Of a stretch of 64,000 nucleotides of DNA, positions 25,059 through 36,610 are shown piece by piece. Both the position numbers and the translations under genes were made by a program. Position 1 is the first letter of the stretch, and every line of letters begins with the position of its first letter. Source of the DNA: Erigeron canadensis (lineage: Eukaryota; Streptophyta; Magnoliopsida; Asterales; Asteraceae). The stretch spans positions 7,179,513 to 7,243,512 of the forward strand of contig NC_057762.1 in assembly GCF_010389155.1 (NCBI RefSeq). Reading direction: 5' to 3'. The notes under the pieces were generated by a model that ran no database searches, had not been told where the DNA came from, and worked only from the letters and a program-made list of their open reading frames with translations.

Positions 25059-26630
25059 TATTGCTAACATGTGTGGCCGTTAAATGTTGTGGTTAACATA
25101 GGAAACAACATTAGTCTCCGAGGAAAGGTTTCACTAAATCAAATTAGTTGCAATTAATTTGATTTACTAAAACCTTTCTTGTTGTACATTTAATTTAAAT
25201 TTTAGCTCATTTATTTACTAAAACCTTTCTTGTCGCACTTGTTAGCACTACTCTCAGTCTCACACAGTAAGAATTGTGTTAACTGCATACTCTAGTAACC
25301 ATGTCAAAACATCTGTAGTTAGACTCTGGTAAAGATGTTTTTGGTGTTGGATTTGTGTGTAGATACATGTCAGTATGATTGATTCAAGTAACAACAATCC
25401 ATATGGTGGTAGATTCTTAGGAGTCGTTTACTTTAAAGATTTCAATGAAATTTGATAATAATTTGGGATTTCTCTTCTTAACCTATAACAAGACAAAGAA
25501 GAAAATCCAAATTCCATTCTATCGAACTCCAATTAAATCGTTGAACCAAACGGCTCCTGATTTCCAGTATATATCTTTAACATGAGATATGCCATAACAT
25601 GAGATGTGCCATTCTTGTGGTTGCAGCCTGATAAAGGAACAATGGAATGGCTTAGCTTCTTTTTATGTTACCAATATTTAGAATTGACAAAGAGCCAACG
25701 GTGATCGGATAGGTTAGGTAATGGGCCTAGAGGGGTTCAGACTATCTACGTCAACTGGCGCGCCAGTTTATCAATGAGCAGAGGTAGAACATCCGGCTTT
25801 GATCCCAGTGGCAATGGGTGGAGTCGAACCTCCAACTTTACTTGTTTTACGAAATATTCGTTTGAACGTTCAGCTTTATAAATCTTTGACGAAAGTTTCA
25901 AGTGGTGCATCATTTGAAGAAAAATTACCCGTTTGAAGTCACAAAGTGTAGATTCCTGCCATTATTGTACAATTAAGGTGTACTAATGTTGAGGCAATTA
26001 CACAATGATATAAATGACAAATCCTAGGGTGTGTATGTGTTTTTATACCTATGACCATAACTATTGTAATATATGATACACTATTAGATTATAATTATAA
26101 TTAAGTTTAGACCATCGATGTTATTAGTACAACTAATTATGGATCATACTTTTCATTCCACTTAAAATTTTTGCATAGGAATAGAAGCCAAACGGGAAAT
26201 AAGCTACGTCCCTAACCCCTTTTGTATGGAAAAACCAAGACGTTTAAAATCTACATTCATGTATCTTGGCATCATGACGTTAGTATGCATACTCACTAAT
26301 TGTTTTCCTAACTCATACTCACTAAATAATAATCACGTATTTTCATGATCTATGAATAAATTAGTGAGACATTCATGTTTTTTTTTACAAAATAGTTAGA
26401 TGTAGCAGGTCCGATTAGTGAAGAAAAAAAGAGGACCTCCATTCTTATTTAGTAAAGTTACCAAATGGAAGTTTTTTTTACTTGTTTTTGAACCTTGTTT
26501 ACCTCATAATTGAATGAGTCTTTATATTAAAATGATACAAACATATTCTATTTGAAAATTGTCGTTAAAAAGAAATCAAAATAATAATTATGTTATACTC
26601 AATGTTGCTATCCATATCATTATTGTGAGA
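25059..26630. other. Gene-free stretch
   Basis: Intergenic, AT-rich. Around 25720-25850 the minus strand contains GGTTCGACTCC, a tRNA-type B box, in a stretch resembling a SINE fragment. No gene is seen. Confidence 0.4.
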
Positions 26631-26644
26631 TAGTTGAACTAGAG

Positions 26645-26960
26645 TAATTCCATTATTGCTCAGTGGTTGAGTATCAGTTTTACATGCTGGAGGTCTTGAG
26701 TTCAAGACATGGGAAGACATTTGAAGGAATTTCATAATAAAGTCCTCCAGTGAAGCAGATTTGAGTCCTGCAGAGGGGACAGAGTTTTATCCCAATTAAA
26801 TGTCGTGCACTCAGGCGGTTTAGTTGGGAGTTTCTGCTCCTTCTAGGTATTGAGGGTGAGGGCTCTCTAGCGTGGACTCGGACAACGTAAGCTATATTCC
26901 CTGTTGCGAGCAAATGATTCACACTTTTTTTAAAGAAAAAAAAAAAGAAAAGAAAAGAAG
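26645..26960 (+). mobile_element. tRNA-derived SINE, complete, with target duplications
   Basis: The head has a polymerase III A box (GCTCAGTGGTTGAG, about 26658-26671) and B box (GGTCTTGAGTTCAAGAC, 26692-26708). A ~200-base body follows with GGCGGTTTAGTTGGGAGTTT and TATTGAGGGTGAGGG, and the unit ends in an A/G-rich tail. The direct repeats AGTTGAACTAGAG (26632-26644) and AGTTGAATTAGAG (26961-26973) flank it, as expected for target-primed insertion. A second member in opposite orientation is at 49541-49809. Confidence 0.85.
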
Positions 26961-27218
26961 AAGTTGAATTAGAGATAGAAACTTAAATTTCTTTGATGCC
27001 ATAAAACTTTGTATGTGAGTGTCATTAAGGAATTAAATTTGACAATCTTATTTTACTTGCATGACACTTCAATTGGGCCTAACATATATGAACCATAAAA
27101 ACACAGAGTCCATATAGTATCCACGCGTTCCCATCAACCACCCCGAAATCTTATAACCGGGTCACTAATCCGGGTCATTCCTATTTCATATCGAACCGCC
27201 CAGTCCCGGCTCACCCTT

Positions 27219-28089
27219 CCATATAAAAAACCCACTAAATTTCTCATTTCTAAAATCTTACATTTTATAGTTCCTGCTGTATTTTTATGGTATGTTATTA
27301 TTTTATATTATTTTTTCAATTTCATTTCTAGGGTTTTGATTGATTTAGTCTTTTTTTTTTGAGCTTGTTATATAGATCTAATTTCACTTTACTTTATTAT
27401 TATTATTGATTGGATGTGAGATTGATGTATATATATTTAATCTAACAAGGATAAAGTTAGAATAAAGTTGGGGGAAATAAATCACTGATCAAATTTGGAT
27501 TTCCTATAGAAATGAGTTCATTATTATGTGAATATATAGTGTGTGATTATATTGATGTAAAAATTTATATCTATATCTATATCTATATATCAATATTCTT
27601 GGTTATGTTTTATTTGGTATATGTGATTGTAAAATTCGTGAGACTTTGAAAGTGGATTTCTATTTTTATTTATACATACATGTTTAGCTTTGACAAAACT
27701 AGACCAAGTCTTCCGCTTTTAGTGTTGTTTGTATTTGAGACGAGTTAGTTTTTAGAGCTGATGGGAGAGTGAGATAAAGCTTCAGTCTTGTATTTACTAT
27801 TTAGTTAAAAGTGTTTTGAGAAACTAAGTAGAAGTCTGTTGTTTGTCTATAAACGGAACTTTTCTTGGTTATAACGTGTTGTTTTTCGAAGGATAAACTG
27901 GTAGCAAAGCTATATACCCGTTAAGTGTTATAACATGTGTATGTATTGCTCCCCATAGGTTTGTGTTTCAAGCTTAGATCACTGAAAATACTATAAAGTT
28001 TAATATTATGAATGTTGGGCATTGATTCTTAGATTTTGAGTTTTAAATTTTATTATTGCCGTTAAAATTACTCTGCAACTTTGTGATAG
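27219..28089 (+). promoter_or_regulatory. NDUFV1 promoter TATA and 5'-leader intron
   Basis: A TATA-type CATATAAAAAACCC lies at about 27220-27233. A short leader then reaches a donor ATG|GTATGTT at 27290, and a matching acceptor, GATAG, ends at 28089, six bases before the start codon. The ~800-base intron is T-rich, as is common for leader introns that raise expression of housekeeping genes. This is inferred from motifs. Confidence 0.5.
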
Positions 28090-28095
28090 GCACCC

Positions 28096-29547
28096 ATGAA
28101 GGGCATTCTTTATCTGCAACGGGCTGCTCTATTGAGGCGTCAAAATGGGAATTGGGGAATAGGTGCTAGATTGTTCAGCACTCAGTCTGCAACTACTGGT
28201 AATACTGCTCAACCACCACCACCTCCCCCGCCTCCCGAGAAAACTCACTTTGGTGGCTTGAAAGATGAAGATCGTATTTTTACCAACCTGTATGGTATTC
28301 ATGACCCATTTCTTAAAGGGGCCATGAAACGTGGTGATTGGCATAGAACGAAAGACTTGGTGCTCAAGGGTACTGATTGGATTGTAAGTGAAATGAAAAG
28401 GTCAGGCCTACGTGGACGTGGTGGTGCTGGGTTTCCATCTGGTCTTAAATGGTCGTTTATGCCTAAGGTATCCGATGGTCGTCCATCGTATCTTGTTGTT
28501 AACGCAGATGAAAGTGAACCTGGAACCTGCAAGGATCGTGAAATCATGCGTAATGATCCACACAAACTGTTAGAAGGGTGCCTGATTGCTGGAGTAGGTA
28601 TGAGAGCGACTGCTGCTTATATCTACATTAGAGGTGAATATGTGAATGAACGCCTTAACCTTGAAAAGGCTAGGAAAGAAGCCTATGCTGCTGGTTTACT
28701 TGGGAAAAATGCTTGTGGTTCGGGATACGATTTTGATGTACATATTCACTTTGGTGCTGGTGCTTACATTTGTGGTGAGGAGACGGCGCTGTTGGAGAGC
28801 CTCGAGGGTAAGCAAGGAAAACCTAGATTGAAGCCTCCTTTCCCAGCTAATGCGGGTCTGTATGGATGTCCCACAACTGTTACAAATGTGGAAACAGTAG
28901 CGGTGTCACCTACTATTTTAAGGCGTGGCCCTGAATGGTTCTCTAGTTTTGGGAGAAAGAACAATTCCGGGACGAAACTATTTTGCATATCTGGTCATGT
29001 TAATAAGCCATGCACAGTAGAAGAGGAGATGAGTATACCATTGAAGGAGCTGTTAGAGAGACATTGTGGTGGTGTTAGAGGTGGATGGGACAATTTGCTA
29101 GCAGTAATTCCCGGAGGTTCGTCTGTACCATTGCTTCCAAAGGACGTATGTGAGGATGTGCTGATGGATTTTGATGCACTTAAAGCTGTTCAGTCTGGAC
29201 TAGGAACTGCAGCTGTTATTGTAATGGATAAGTCGACTGATGTCGTGGATGCTATTGCAAGGCTTTCTTACTTCTACAAGCATGAGAGTTGTGGTCAGTG
29301 CACTCCTTGCAGGGAGGGTACTGGATGGCTTTGGATGATCATGGAACGGATGAAGGTTGGAAACGCAAAGTTGGAGGAGATTGATATGCTCCAAGAAGTG
29401 ACAAAGCAGATTGAAGGACACACAATTTGTGCCCTCGGTGATGCTGCTGCTTGGCCTGTTCAAGGTCTTATCAGGCATTTTAGGCCGGAGATGGAGAGGA
29501 GGATCAAGGAGCGAGCTGATCGAGAGTTGCTTCAGGCTGCTGCTTGA
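28096..29547 (+). CDS. NDUFV1: NADH dehydrogenase [ubiquinone] flavoprotein 1, mitochondrial (complex I 51 kDa)
   Basis: One uninterrupted frame of 483 residues, close to the ~486 of Arabidopsis CI51 (recalled). This subunit forms the NADH-oxidising tip of complex I in the mitochondrial matrix: it binds NADH and FMN and passes electrons to cluster N3. The N-terminus is a basic, Ser/Thr-containing presequence followed by a proline run at about 40-47. The glycine-rich nucleotide-binding stretch [13 protein letters not shown] is at 107-119 and [14 protein letters not shown] at about 136-149. The [4Fe-4S] ligands are visible as C399, C402 and C405 (CGQCTPC) plus C445 in [10 protein letters not shown]. 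The coding part has no introns, but a leader intron is likely. The ATG at 28096 is the first after the acceptor and gives the expected presequence. Confidence 0.97.
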   Translation: MKGILYLQRAALLRRQNGNWGIGARLFSTQSATTGNTAQPPPPPPPPEKTHFGGLKDEDRIFTNLYGIHDPFLKGAMKRGDWHRTKDLVLKGTDWIVSEMKRSGLRGRGGAGFPSGLKWSFMPKVSDGRPSYLVVNADESEPGTCKDREIMRNDPHKLLEGCLIAGVGMRATAAYIYIRGEYVNERLNLEKARKEAYAAGLLGKNACGSGYDFDVHIHFGAGAYICGEETALLESLEGKQGKPRLKPPFPANAGLYGCPTTVTNVETVAVSPTILRRGPEWFSSFGRKNNSGTKLFCISGHVNKPCTVEEEMSIPLKELLERHCGGVRGGWDNLLAVIPGGSSVPLLPKDVCEDVLMDFDALKAVQSGLGTAAVIVMDKSTDVVDAIARLSYFYKHESCGQCTPCREGTGWLWMIMERMKVGNAKLEEIDMLQEVTKQIEGHTICALGDAAAWPVQGLIRHFRPEMERRIKERADRELLQAAA

Positions 29548-32200
29548 ACAAGGTTAGCATTTGCAGCCTTTGTGACTGTAATGTTTTACTATATGTTTAC
29601 AATGATTGGATCATTTTTTCGTTATGCCGTCTAAAGCATATGCTCTAAGTGTTTAAAATTTGGATTTTGTTAATCAAATTACTTAAGCTATGGTTGGACC
29701 TGCCCATTTTGACACCTGTATCACATGAACACACTGAGCTAAAAGTATTTTCTTTTTAGCAACCCAAGTTTTATCAAAAACCACCATTATATGTCAACAA
29801 CCTTTGCCACATCTGATCATTTCTCATATCATAGAACCAGACATCAGTTTGAAGTACCATAATACCTATATTCCTATTCTTATGCATTTCATCATTGAGG
29901 TTATCTTCTACTAGTATCACATGGATTTTGCTCGAATAATTTATGACGTCAATAACTGAATTGGTTATATGCAGCCATGTATTGAGGCTTTTTTTTTTTA
30001 ATCAGTTTAATACTTTCATATATATATATATATATATATATATGTCTTTCCTTCTGAGTGTAGATCAAAGAACAGATAGATAAGACTATTTGCCAAGTTC
30101 AAGGTAAATAAGTTCAACATTCTGTTCCAATAAGAATGGTGTCAAGCTTAAGAAGTTTCAGTAGATATTCAGCTTGACAAAACTGTAGCTGATGTGATAA
30201 CCCAATCCCAATAGATAATAAATAACTGAATCTGAAATTTAAATAGAAGATTTTCTCGGTAAGTACTAAGTAGCATAAGATGTAGGTAGAGGCTAGTGAT
30301 AGCATAAGATTGTGGAGAAAGAAGAAAAAATAGCTAACTTTTATACTTCTAGGGTAGTCTATTGTTGCTGTCTCAATGAAAATCGATCCAGTTTTAGCCA
30401 CTCTTGAGAATATAGACAAGCTAGAAACAAAAATACGAGTAATATACTTGTCCTAAAAACCATTATCAATCTCATTAATGAACCAAACATGAATCAAGTA
30501 AAATTACAATCCTAGAGCAGGCTATATTCAATATATAACCCAACTTCAAAAGAAAGTAAACTAAATCTTCGGTTGATGCATCTTCTCGTGAACTAAAAAG
30601 GATCATAACACTGATCGTTCATAACAATTCAAAAGGGCGGTTTTAAAACCTGTTTTATGTGAAAATGGGTCAATTGGCTTTTATTATGTTGAAATTGATA
30701 TCACATTATCAAATGTGTCCATTAAGGAAGATAAGCTAAAAAAACCGGTAATACAGTTTGAATTGCTTTCATTTTTACTCTTTTGACGTGTTACCATTTA
30801 AGTACAACTCAATTCGAAAGTTTTTACATAAACACGCTGAAACGCTGTACTATAAATATTATGAGTTAGATCAGGATACTTGTCCAGTGGATTGTATTTA
30901 CTTGAGAAGTTATCTCATGCATATGTCCAATTCTTTTGGATAATTATTTGTTTACTTGCTTTTCGAGTATATCCCTTCTTAGAGAGAATATGATCTTTAT
31001 ATCACCATTTTATTGACTTCATATTTGTTATGTAGGCCGAAAGTATCTTTCCATGCATTATGTGGAATAAATATGCAGAAGTACTCCAATACCTGGAGGA
31101 AAACAGTGAGGCCTTATGAGCATCATGTTAACAGTTTTAAGGTTTGTATTGAACTACAAGAGATTGAAAATAGTACCCTCCTCATAGAACTGGGGCAACT
31201 TCTGTTGTTTCTGTATGTTTAAGGATACAAAGACATCTGATCTTTATTATTAAATTCCAGCTGGCCATGTTTTTGGACATGTTTATTATGTTAATAAAGC
31301 CGAATGCAATGTTGTAATGTTATAATTCAAAAGCTCATTTTTCTGACTTACTACAATCATATAAACTGTTTACAAGTGCAAGCTTTGTGCATATTTTGTC
31401 CTTTTTCATTGCTTCTACAGATAAGTCAGAGTAAGGTTTTGGAGAAAAATCCAATCTCTTTTTATGATTTACCAGATAGTGGTCACTTGATCTTACAATC
31501 GTATCTCATGTATGAATTGTCATTAGGTTAGATAGCAGAGGATTGCAAACTTTTAAGAGTTAAATCATCGACATGAAATATATCAAATTCACTAGTGTCA
31601 TCAAACATAACGGGAGAAAGCTGTTTCCATAACCTTTTGAAGTGGGTTGTTATATGACCATGATGATAGATGAGGAATTTGACTTGCATTGTCAAAACCG
31701 TAGATGCATTCATGCACATAATTGGTCTCATGAAAAGAATGATGTAGGCAAACAATCTCTGTGATTGACACTATTTCTTTGCTGGTCGTACCTGTTGAGT
31801 CCTACGTCTGCACTTCTAAACTGGCAATTTCCAGACTAACAAAACCCCTACCAATAGTGGCGCTTTATTACTTTTTTTTTATTTACAATTAAACACAATT
31901 ATTAAAAAACAAATTAATTATTTTATAAATACATAAACGATTTACTAAAGAAAAAAATCGATTACATAAACGTTGACGGTAGCTTAATGGAGGCTTGAAA
32001 TGTATGTGGTTAAAGCATTATAATGTCGAGGTAGACTCATGAGTTATCTCTTTGATGTAAATAAGTAAAGTATGAAGGTAATGTGTATTTGGTTAAAGCA
32101 TTGTGATGTCGAGGTAGACTCGTGCATATAAGTAAAGTATGGAGGCAACGTGTGTTGCGTACAGATTTATACTTTTACCATACACAGATTAATAATTCTT
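29548..32200. other. Gene-free stretch with small repeats
   Basis: There is no supportable gene. A TA run lies at 30018-30044. At about 32000-32150 a ~75-90-base unit containing GGTTAAAGCATT and GTCGAGGTAGACTC is present twice in tandem with small differences. Confidence 0.5.
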
Positions 32201-32221
32201 TACATATTTGATATCTTTTTC

Positions 32222-32491
32222 TTAAGTAATCCGGGAGAAAACTAGTAATTCCGCAAAGTAATCATGGTTTGTGGCACCAAGACGATCTCTACATAACCAT
32301 ATTCTAGGTCCTCTTTGTCGCATTGAACTTTCAATGTGGTCTCTTTGATTCTCTTCATCTAGGTTATCAAGAACAACGAGAGTCCCCTTTGGAGACATCC
32401 GATAACTGGAATAGTACAGGGAAGAGTGGCATGACCCCAGCGTAAAGATGACTATGTATAAATCGAGAAATGATCCAACAAATAAAATCAC
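32222..32491 (-). pseudogene. Possible NB-ARC (resistance-gene) fragment
   Basis: The minus-strand frame includes GTLVVLDNLDEENQ and then GPRIWLCRDR. This spacing and pattern resemble the kinase-2 (LLVLDDVD) and RNBS-B (GSRIIITTRD) motifs of TIR-NBS-LRR proteins. No P-loop, TIR or LRR is seen nearby, so at best it is a degenerate fragment. The similarity is by eye and weak. Confidence 0.25.
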
Positions 32492-32976
32492 TAATGGTTT
32501 TTTTTCTTTTCTTAAAGAGTTCTTCTAAATAAAACCAATGAGATCAATACCGGGATTGAAATACTAATTAAATGTATTTTTGAAAAAAAAAAAGAAAAAA
32601 ACTGCTCAATGTCACCTTTCGCGGGTTTTGAGCCCCATATTAGAGAGGTTAAAAGTCTGGTTAAATTAGTATATAAATTTTTTATGGAAAATGATTTATA
32701 AAACTATCAAATGGATTCCAATCATTTTCTTTTCTCATGTTGCTTTGATTATTTCTCGTTGTTTTTTAAGCTATTATTTTAGGGAAGATTTCTATCATTT
32801 CTCATTTTATTTTAAATCTTAATCTTAATGATTGAAAAAGAAAAAAAGTGAAATAAAAACATAAAACGACTGGCCTTAATTTCACATTCATCATTCATTT
32901 CACTTTTTTTCTGGCCGAAAATTAGCCAGAGACTATATCTGTGTATCAGTGTGCGCGACAGTAGCCCCATCACCTG

Positions 32977-35663
32977 ATGGCAATGGCCGCATCTTCATCA
33001 TCGTCATCTTCTACTTCATCCAATTTCACCACATTTCATAAGGTTCCTTTCCCCACCAATTTCACTTGCATTAATAATTTCACAGTTTATAATTAATATA
33101 TCTATATCCATACAGTTATATATCTTAATACAAAATGTTCAAAATTTGCTAAGTAAAGTAAGTTTCTTTTTTATTTACACGACAGCAAGTATCCGTGCGT
33201 TGCGGCGGTAAAATGATGAGGGTGATAGGTCATAAAGTATGATAGTTCATAGGAGGTTATATAGTCATAGCCAAATGCCTCAGTCGTACGGGCTCCACCC
33301 TCGGATTTAAAAATTCGTCGAAAGTATATCGAATGACATAAAGAGCATGAAATTTTAAGAACACCCATATAATTTTTATAACTTATCGATGTATGGTTTT
33401 TGAAATAAAAGATTTTGAAAGAATTAGAAGAGTAAAATGATTTATGGAGGAGAGAAAAAGTTGTATGCATTGAAGTATGGTACATCATGCATTAATATGT
33501 GTATATTGTTGAAATTGAATGTTGAAAGTTAATTTGCTTTATAATATAGTATAGATAATTTAGTTTGATGATTGAATTTTTATTTTTATTTATGTGGGTA
33601 TAAAACCAGCCATCACAGATGATGAGGACGAGGATAGTGTGTAGAAAGAAGGAAAAAGGGGGAAGAGATCAAAACTATCCGTATAAAGTTATTGAAATAA
33701 CGCCTCCTCCTAGACACCTTGGCACTCGTTGTTTCCCTATCGTAAGCATTCGTCTTCCATCTATCTATCAATTAATCATACCTGACTGCCACCATTGGAG
33801 TTCCCTTTGTAGATTATACATATATGTGCTAGTTGGATGAATAAGTTGTTTTTTTTAGGTCATTACGTCTCATAACGTAAAGGACGTGTTTTTTGCCAAA
33901 TTTGTTGTTATAGGTTTGAGTGTATATGACATATTGGTATCAACTACATCTTGTATACCGAGTTAATTTCCAACTATCCGTCTTAAGCAAAATTTAAACC
34001 TGAAGTTGGTTTTTTTTTTGTCAAAACCCCTCTTTGATCTTAAAAGAAACCAAATTCTTTCTTTTGTGGGTTTCAAATCTTATATGCTTACTTAACTTCG
34101 TTTAGATTGGTTCAACATTATCAACACGACTTCACTAAAGACCTGAAAATGGCGTGAAGTGTTATGACATTATGGTTAACAGCCTCGTAGTTGCAATGGA
34201 GAACATTGGCCACCACCATATCCCTGTTCTCATGGCCGGGACAGGATGGCCTTCAACGAATGGTTTTCTCCATTAGGCACGTATGTTTTAAGCGTTGTGC
34301 TTTTGGTTAACTATCTGTCCTATCACTATGCTCTGTTGTTATATTTGTTCTTAAGTTGTTCTAGTTGTTTGCTATAAGTCTGATTTCTATCATATTGCTA
34401 AGAATCATAGTAGTAATTAGTCACATTCTTTGTGAATTGCGATATCCTATGGGGCTCATGTGTGTGTCATTTATATAACAACTTTGACCTACCATTTTGA
34501 AGTCTGAGTCCTATATCCTTTGATTTCTCCGCAAATCTAAGGGAATTTGGTGGAACGGAGTCACGAATATGGTGTCACCAGATTTCATATCCTTGTGTTA
34601 TTATCTATTGGATGACCAACTTTACAAACCAAAGGCCACCTTAGGCTAGACATATGCTTTGCTTCCCAAAATAACTTTCATATATTAGTATATATTTTTT
34701 TTATTTGATCTGTAGTATATTCTGTTCTATATTTGAAGTGTTGTTTCAACCAAGTATTTTTTGGAATTTTTTTTTTTTTTTTTGATCTGCTTATTGCCTA
34801 CAATAATCTCTGAAAATCGATATTGAGTTGTTAATGCTCTTATCCTATAAATCTTCTTGATAATCTTCTAATTGATCCACGTTTTAGAAGAAACAATATT
34901 TAAGTATGAGGTTAACAAAATAGAGCCACAAAGAGATGGCTATAATATGACTGACATCCAAGTTGCAGAGCCTGTTGATGATGGTTTTTGCAGAAGTGGT
35001 CAGAAGGGGATAGTTTAATAGCTCCATACATGACCACATGTCTATGATATCCTTAGAGGTGGCAACAAGGATTGGTTGATTTATAATGACTGAAATGGGT
35101 CAGGCAACATTTTTTTATATAATGTGCCAAAGATGGTCAACAAAATTATAGTATTATCATAGTTACTATAATTTTGAATTCAATAAGGTTAGTATGACTT
35201 TAGAAGGTTTTATGCATATTTGAGTCAATCTGGGTTGTTCTTTGACCCGTTCATCATTTGACCATTTATTTTCTAGCTCTGAACTTTTGAGCTATCATAA
35301 ATGGTTATTTATTTGGTTAGCAGGTCACTTTTGATAATTTGTTGGTTCGTTTAAATGGATCAGGGCAAGGTGGTTGTCTACACCCAGGTTATTCCTGGCA
35401 AAACACAATTCTAAAACAGGGACATGTATTATATAATGTATTTCTGTGTATGATTTCGTAAGATGACTTTCTTTTCATGGCAGAACTTGCAATGTGGAGA
35501 TGGTGTGACAATCGAAGGCCATAATTACACGATCTCATCGGTGACACACAGGTACCAGCTTCGGAAAGGTAAATATGAACCTAGCGAGAAAAGGCTTGAT
35601 GTCCTTTCAACTGGACGATACATAGTGAATTTATATTTGGAAAGCCTATTAGAACAGTCTTGA
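32977..35663 (+). CDS. Conserved small protein of unknown function, probably organelle-targeted
   Basis: Three exons, all in phase 0, give 122 residues: 32977-33042, 33619-33741, 35484-35663. The N-terminus is a run of Ser and Thr after MAMAA, typical of a plastid (or mitochondrial) transit peptide. The mature part contains YKVIEITPPPRHLG, then CGDGVTIEGHNYTISSVTHR and LRKGKYEPSEKRLDVLSTGR, ending in LYLESLLEQS. The alternating hydrophobic pattern suggests a small beta-rich fold. I believe homologues occur across land plants but I cannot name the family or a function. Introns are repeat-rich: intron 1 holds a Helitron-like element and intron 2 a glucanase remnant. The start is the first ATG giving the Ser-rich leader. 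Confidence 0.75.
33175..33445 (-). mobile_element. Repeat family H, copy 1 (Helitron-like), in an intron
   Basis: Read on the minus strand, this matches the elements at 40695-41150 and 49200-49540. Shared landmarks are TAAATCATTTTA, TATGGGTGTTCTTAAAATTT and CGATATACTTTCGACGAA, ending in a GC-rich CGCAACGCACGG stretch. The ending resembles Helitron 3' hairpins, but no clean CTAG is seen. It lies in intron 1 of the gene at 32977-35663. Confidence 0.65.
34163..34276 (+). pseudogene. Glycoside hydrolase 17 (beta-1,3-glucanase) fragment
   Basis: The frame reads YDIMVNSLVVAMENIG, then HIPVLMAGTGWPSTNG, before a stop. This resembles the end of plant GH17 domains, where a Y/F-D-x-x-x-D-x-x-x-x-A-M segment precedes a strand with the nucleophile motif E-T/S-GWPS. 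Here the catalytic Glu position is Gly (AGTGWPS). Only ~38 codons remain, inside intron 2 of the gene at 32977-35663, so it is a dead fragment. The same-strand stretch at about 34890-35020 is also open for ~43 codons but unrecognised. Confidence 0.45.
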
Positions 35664-36610
35664 AGCTATGAAGTTGTATTTTAGATTCAAAATTAGTTGC
35701 AAGTGCTCTTACAAAAAGATGTGAATTTCAAGTTACTGTAATGTGAAAATTGGACAGCAATGTACAACTTTCCATGTGTACGATGGTATAATATTATCGC
35801 TACAAGTTTGATCACTTTTGCTTTTGGAAGTTGGTTTAGTTGAGTTGCAAACGAAAATTCTTTTTCGTAATACTGGCTACCAGTAAATCACAAATAGATT
35901 GTACTTATTTTCCTTTTGATTAATAATGCATTGCAGGGTCGTATTTTTTTTAAGTAATTATGTTTAGCCCATCTTAAGATTTTATTCTAGACTTAAATGT
36001 AACTCTATAAAGGATTAAATTTGGTATACTTCACTTCCAAAAGGTTTATGTGAATTGTTGATAATACAAGTTCTTTCACTATAGCCTATATGCAATAATG
36101 CATGGTTTTGTTTTCTTTATTAAGGTGGTGTTTTTGTTTCAGAAGTTGATATATAAAGTGTTGATGCTTGTCTTTTTAAAATTTAATTTAGGTTGTACCA
36201 AGTACCAATATCCAATCTGAGATACCTTATAATATCTGCCATAAAATTCCAAATCATACTCTCACTCGCTAGATCAGAAAAACGATTATAATTATAATTT
36301 TAACTAAAGTAGATCATGGTGTACAAACAAATCAGTTGCCTGTATTATTGGACATGCAAAATTAGTTACCTTAATAACTAATTGTTAGTTCAACATGAAA
36401 ACCTTTAGGTAATAAAAATTCTAGTGAAAACTATAGTACCCATTCCCAGAAACTATCTTACAAAAATACTTGGTTAAAGCTACATGCCTACATATGTAAT
36501 AGATTAATAGGTATATATCATAAAAGTTTCTGTAAGTAAATGTAAATGTAAATTCAAACGGTCAATAGGAAGATATAACTTTGTCTGTCAACGATGCAGA
36601 ATGTCATTCT

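Noticed and set aside
31013..31222. Open frame with an exon-like stretch ending near 31140
   Set aside because: No recognisable domain, no consistent flanking exons, and the composition is that of AT-rich intergenic DNA.
33171..33488. 105-codon minus-strand frame
   Set aside because: It lies wholly within Helitron-like repeat family H and is not kept open in the other two copies by eye.
34890..35020. 43-codon open stretch in intron 2 of the 32977-35663 gene
   Set aside because: Includes it would break the phase-0 joining of exons 2 and 3; no family recognised.
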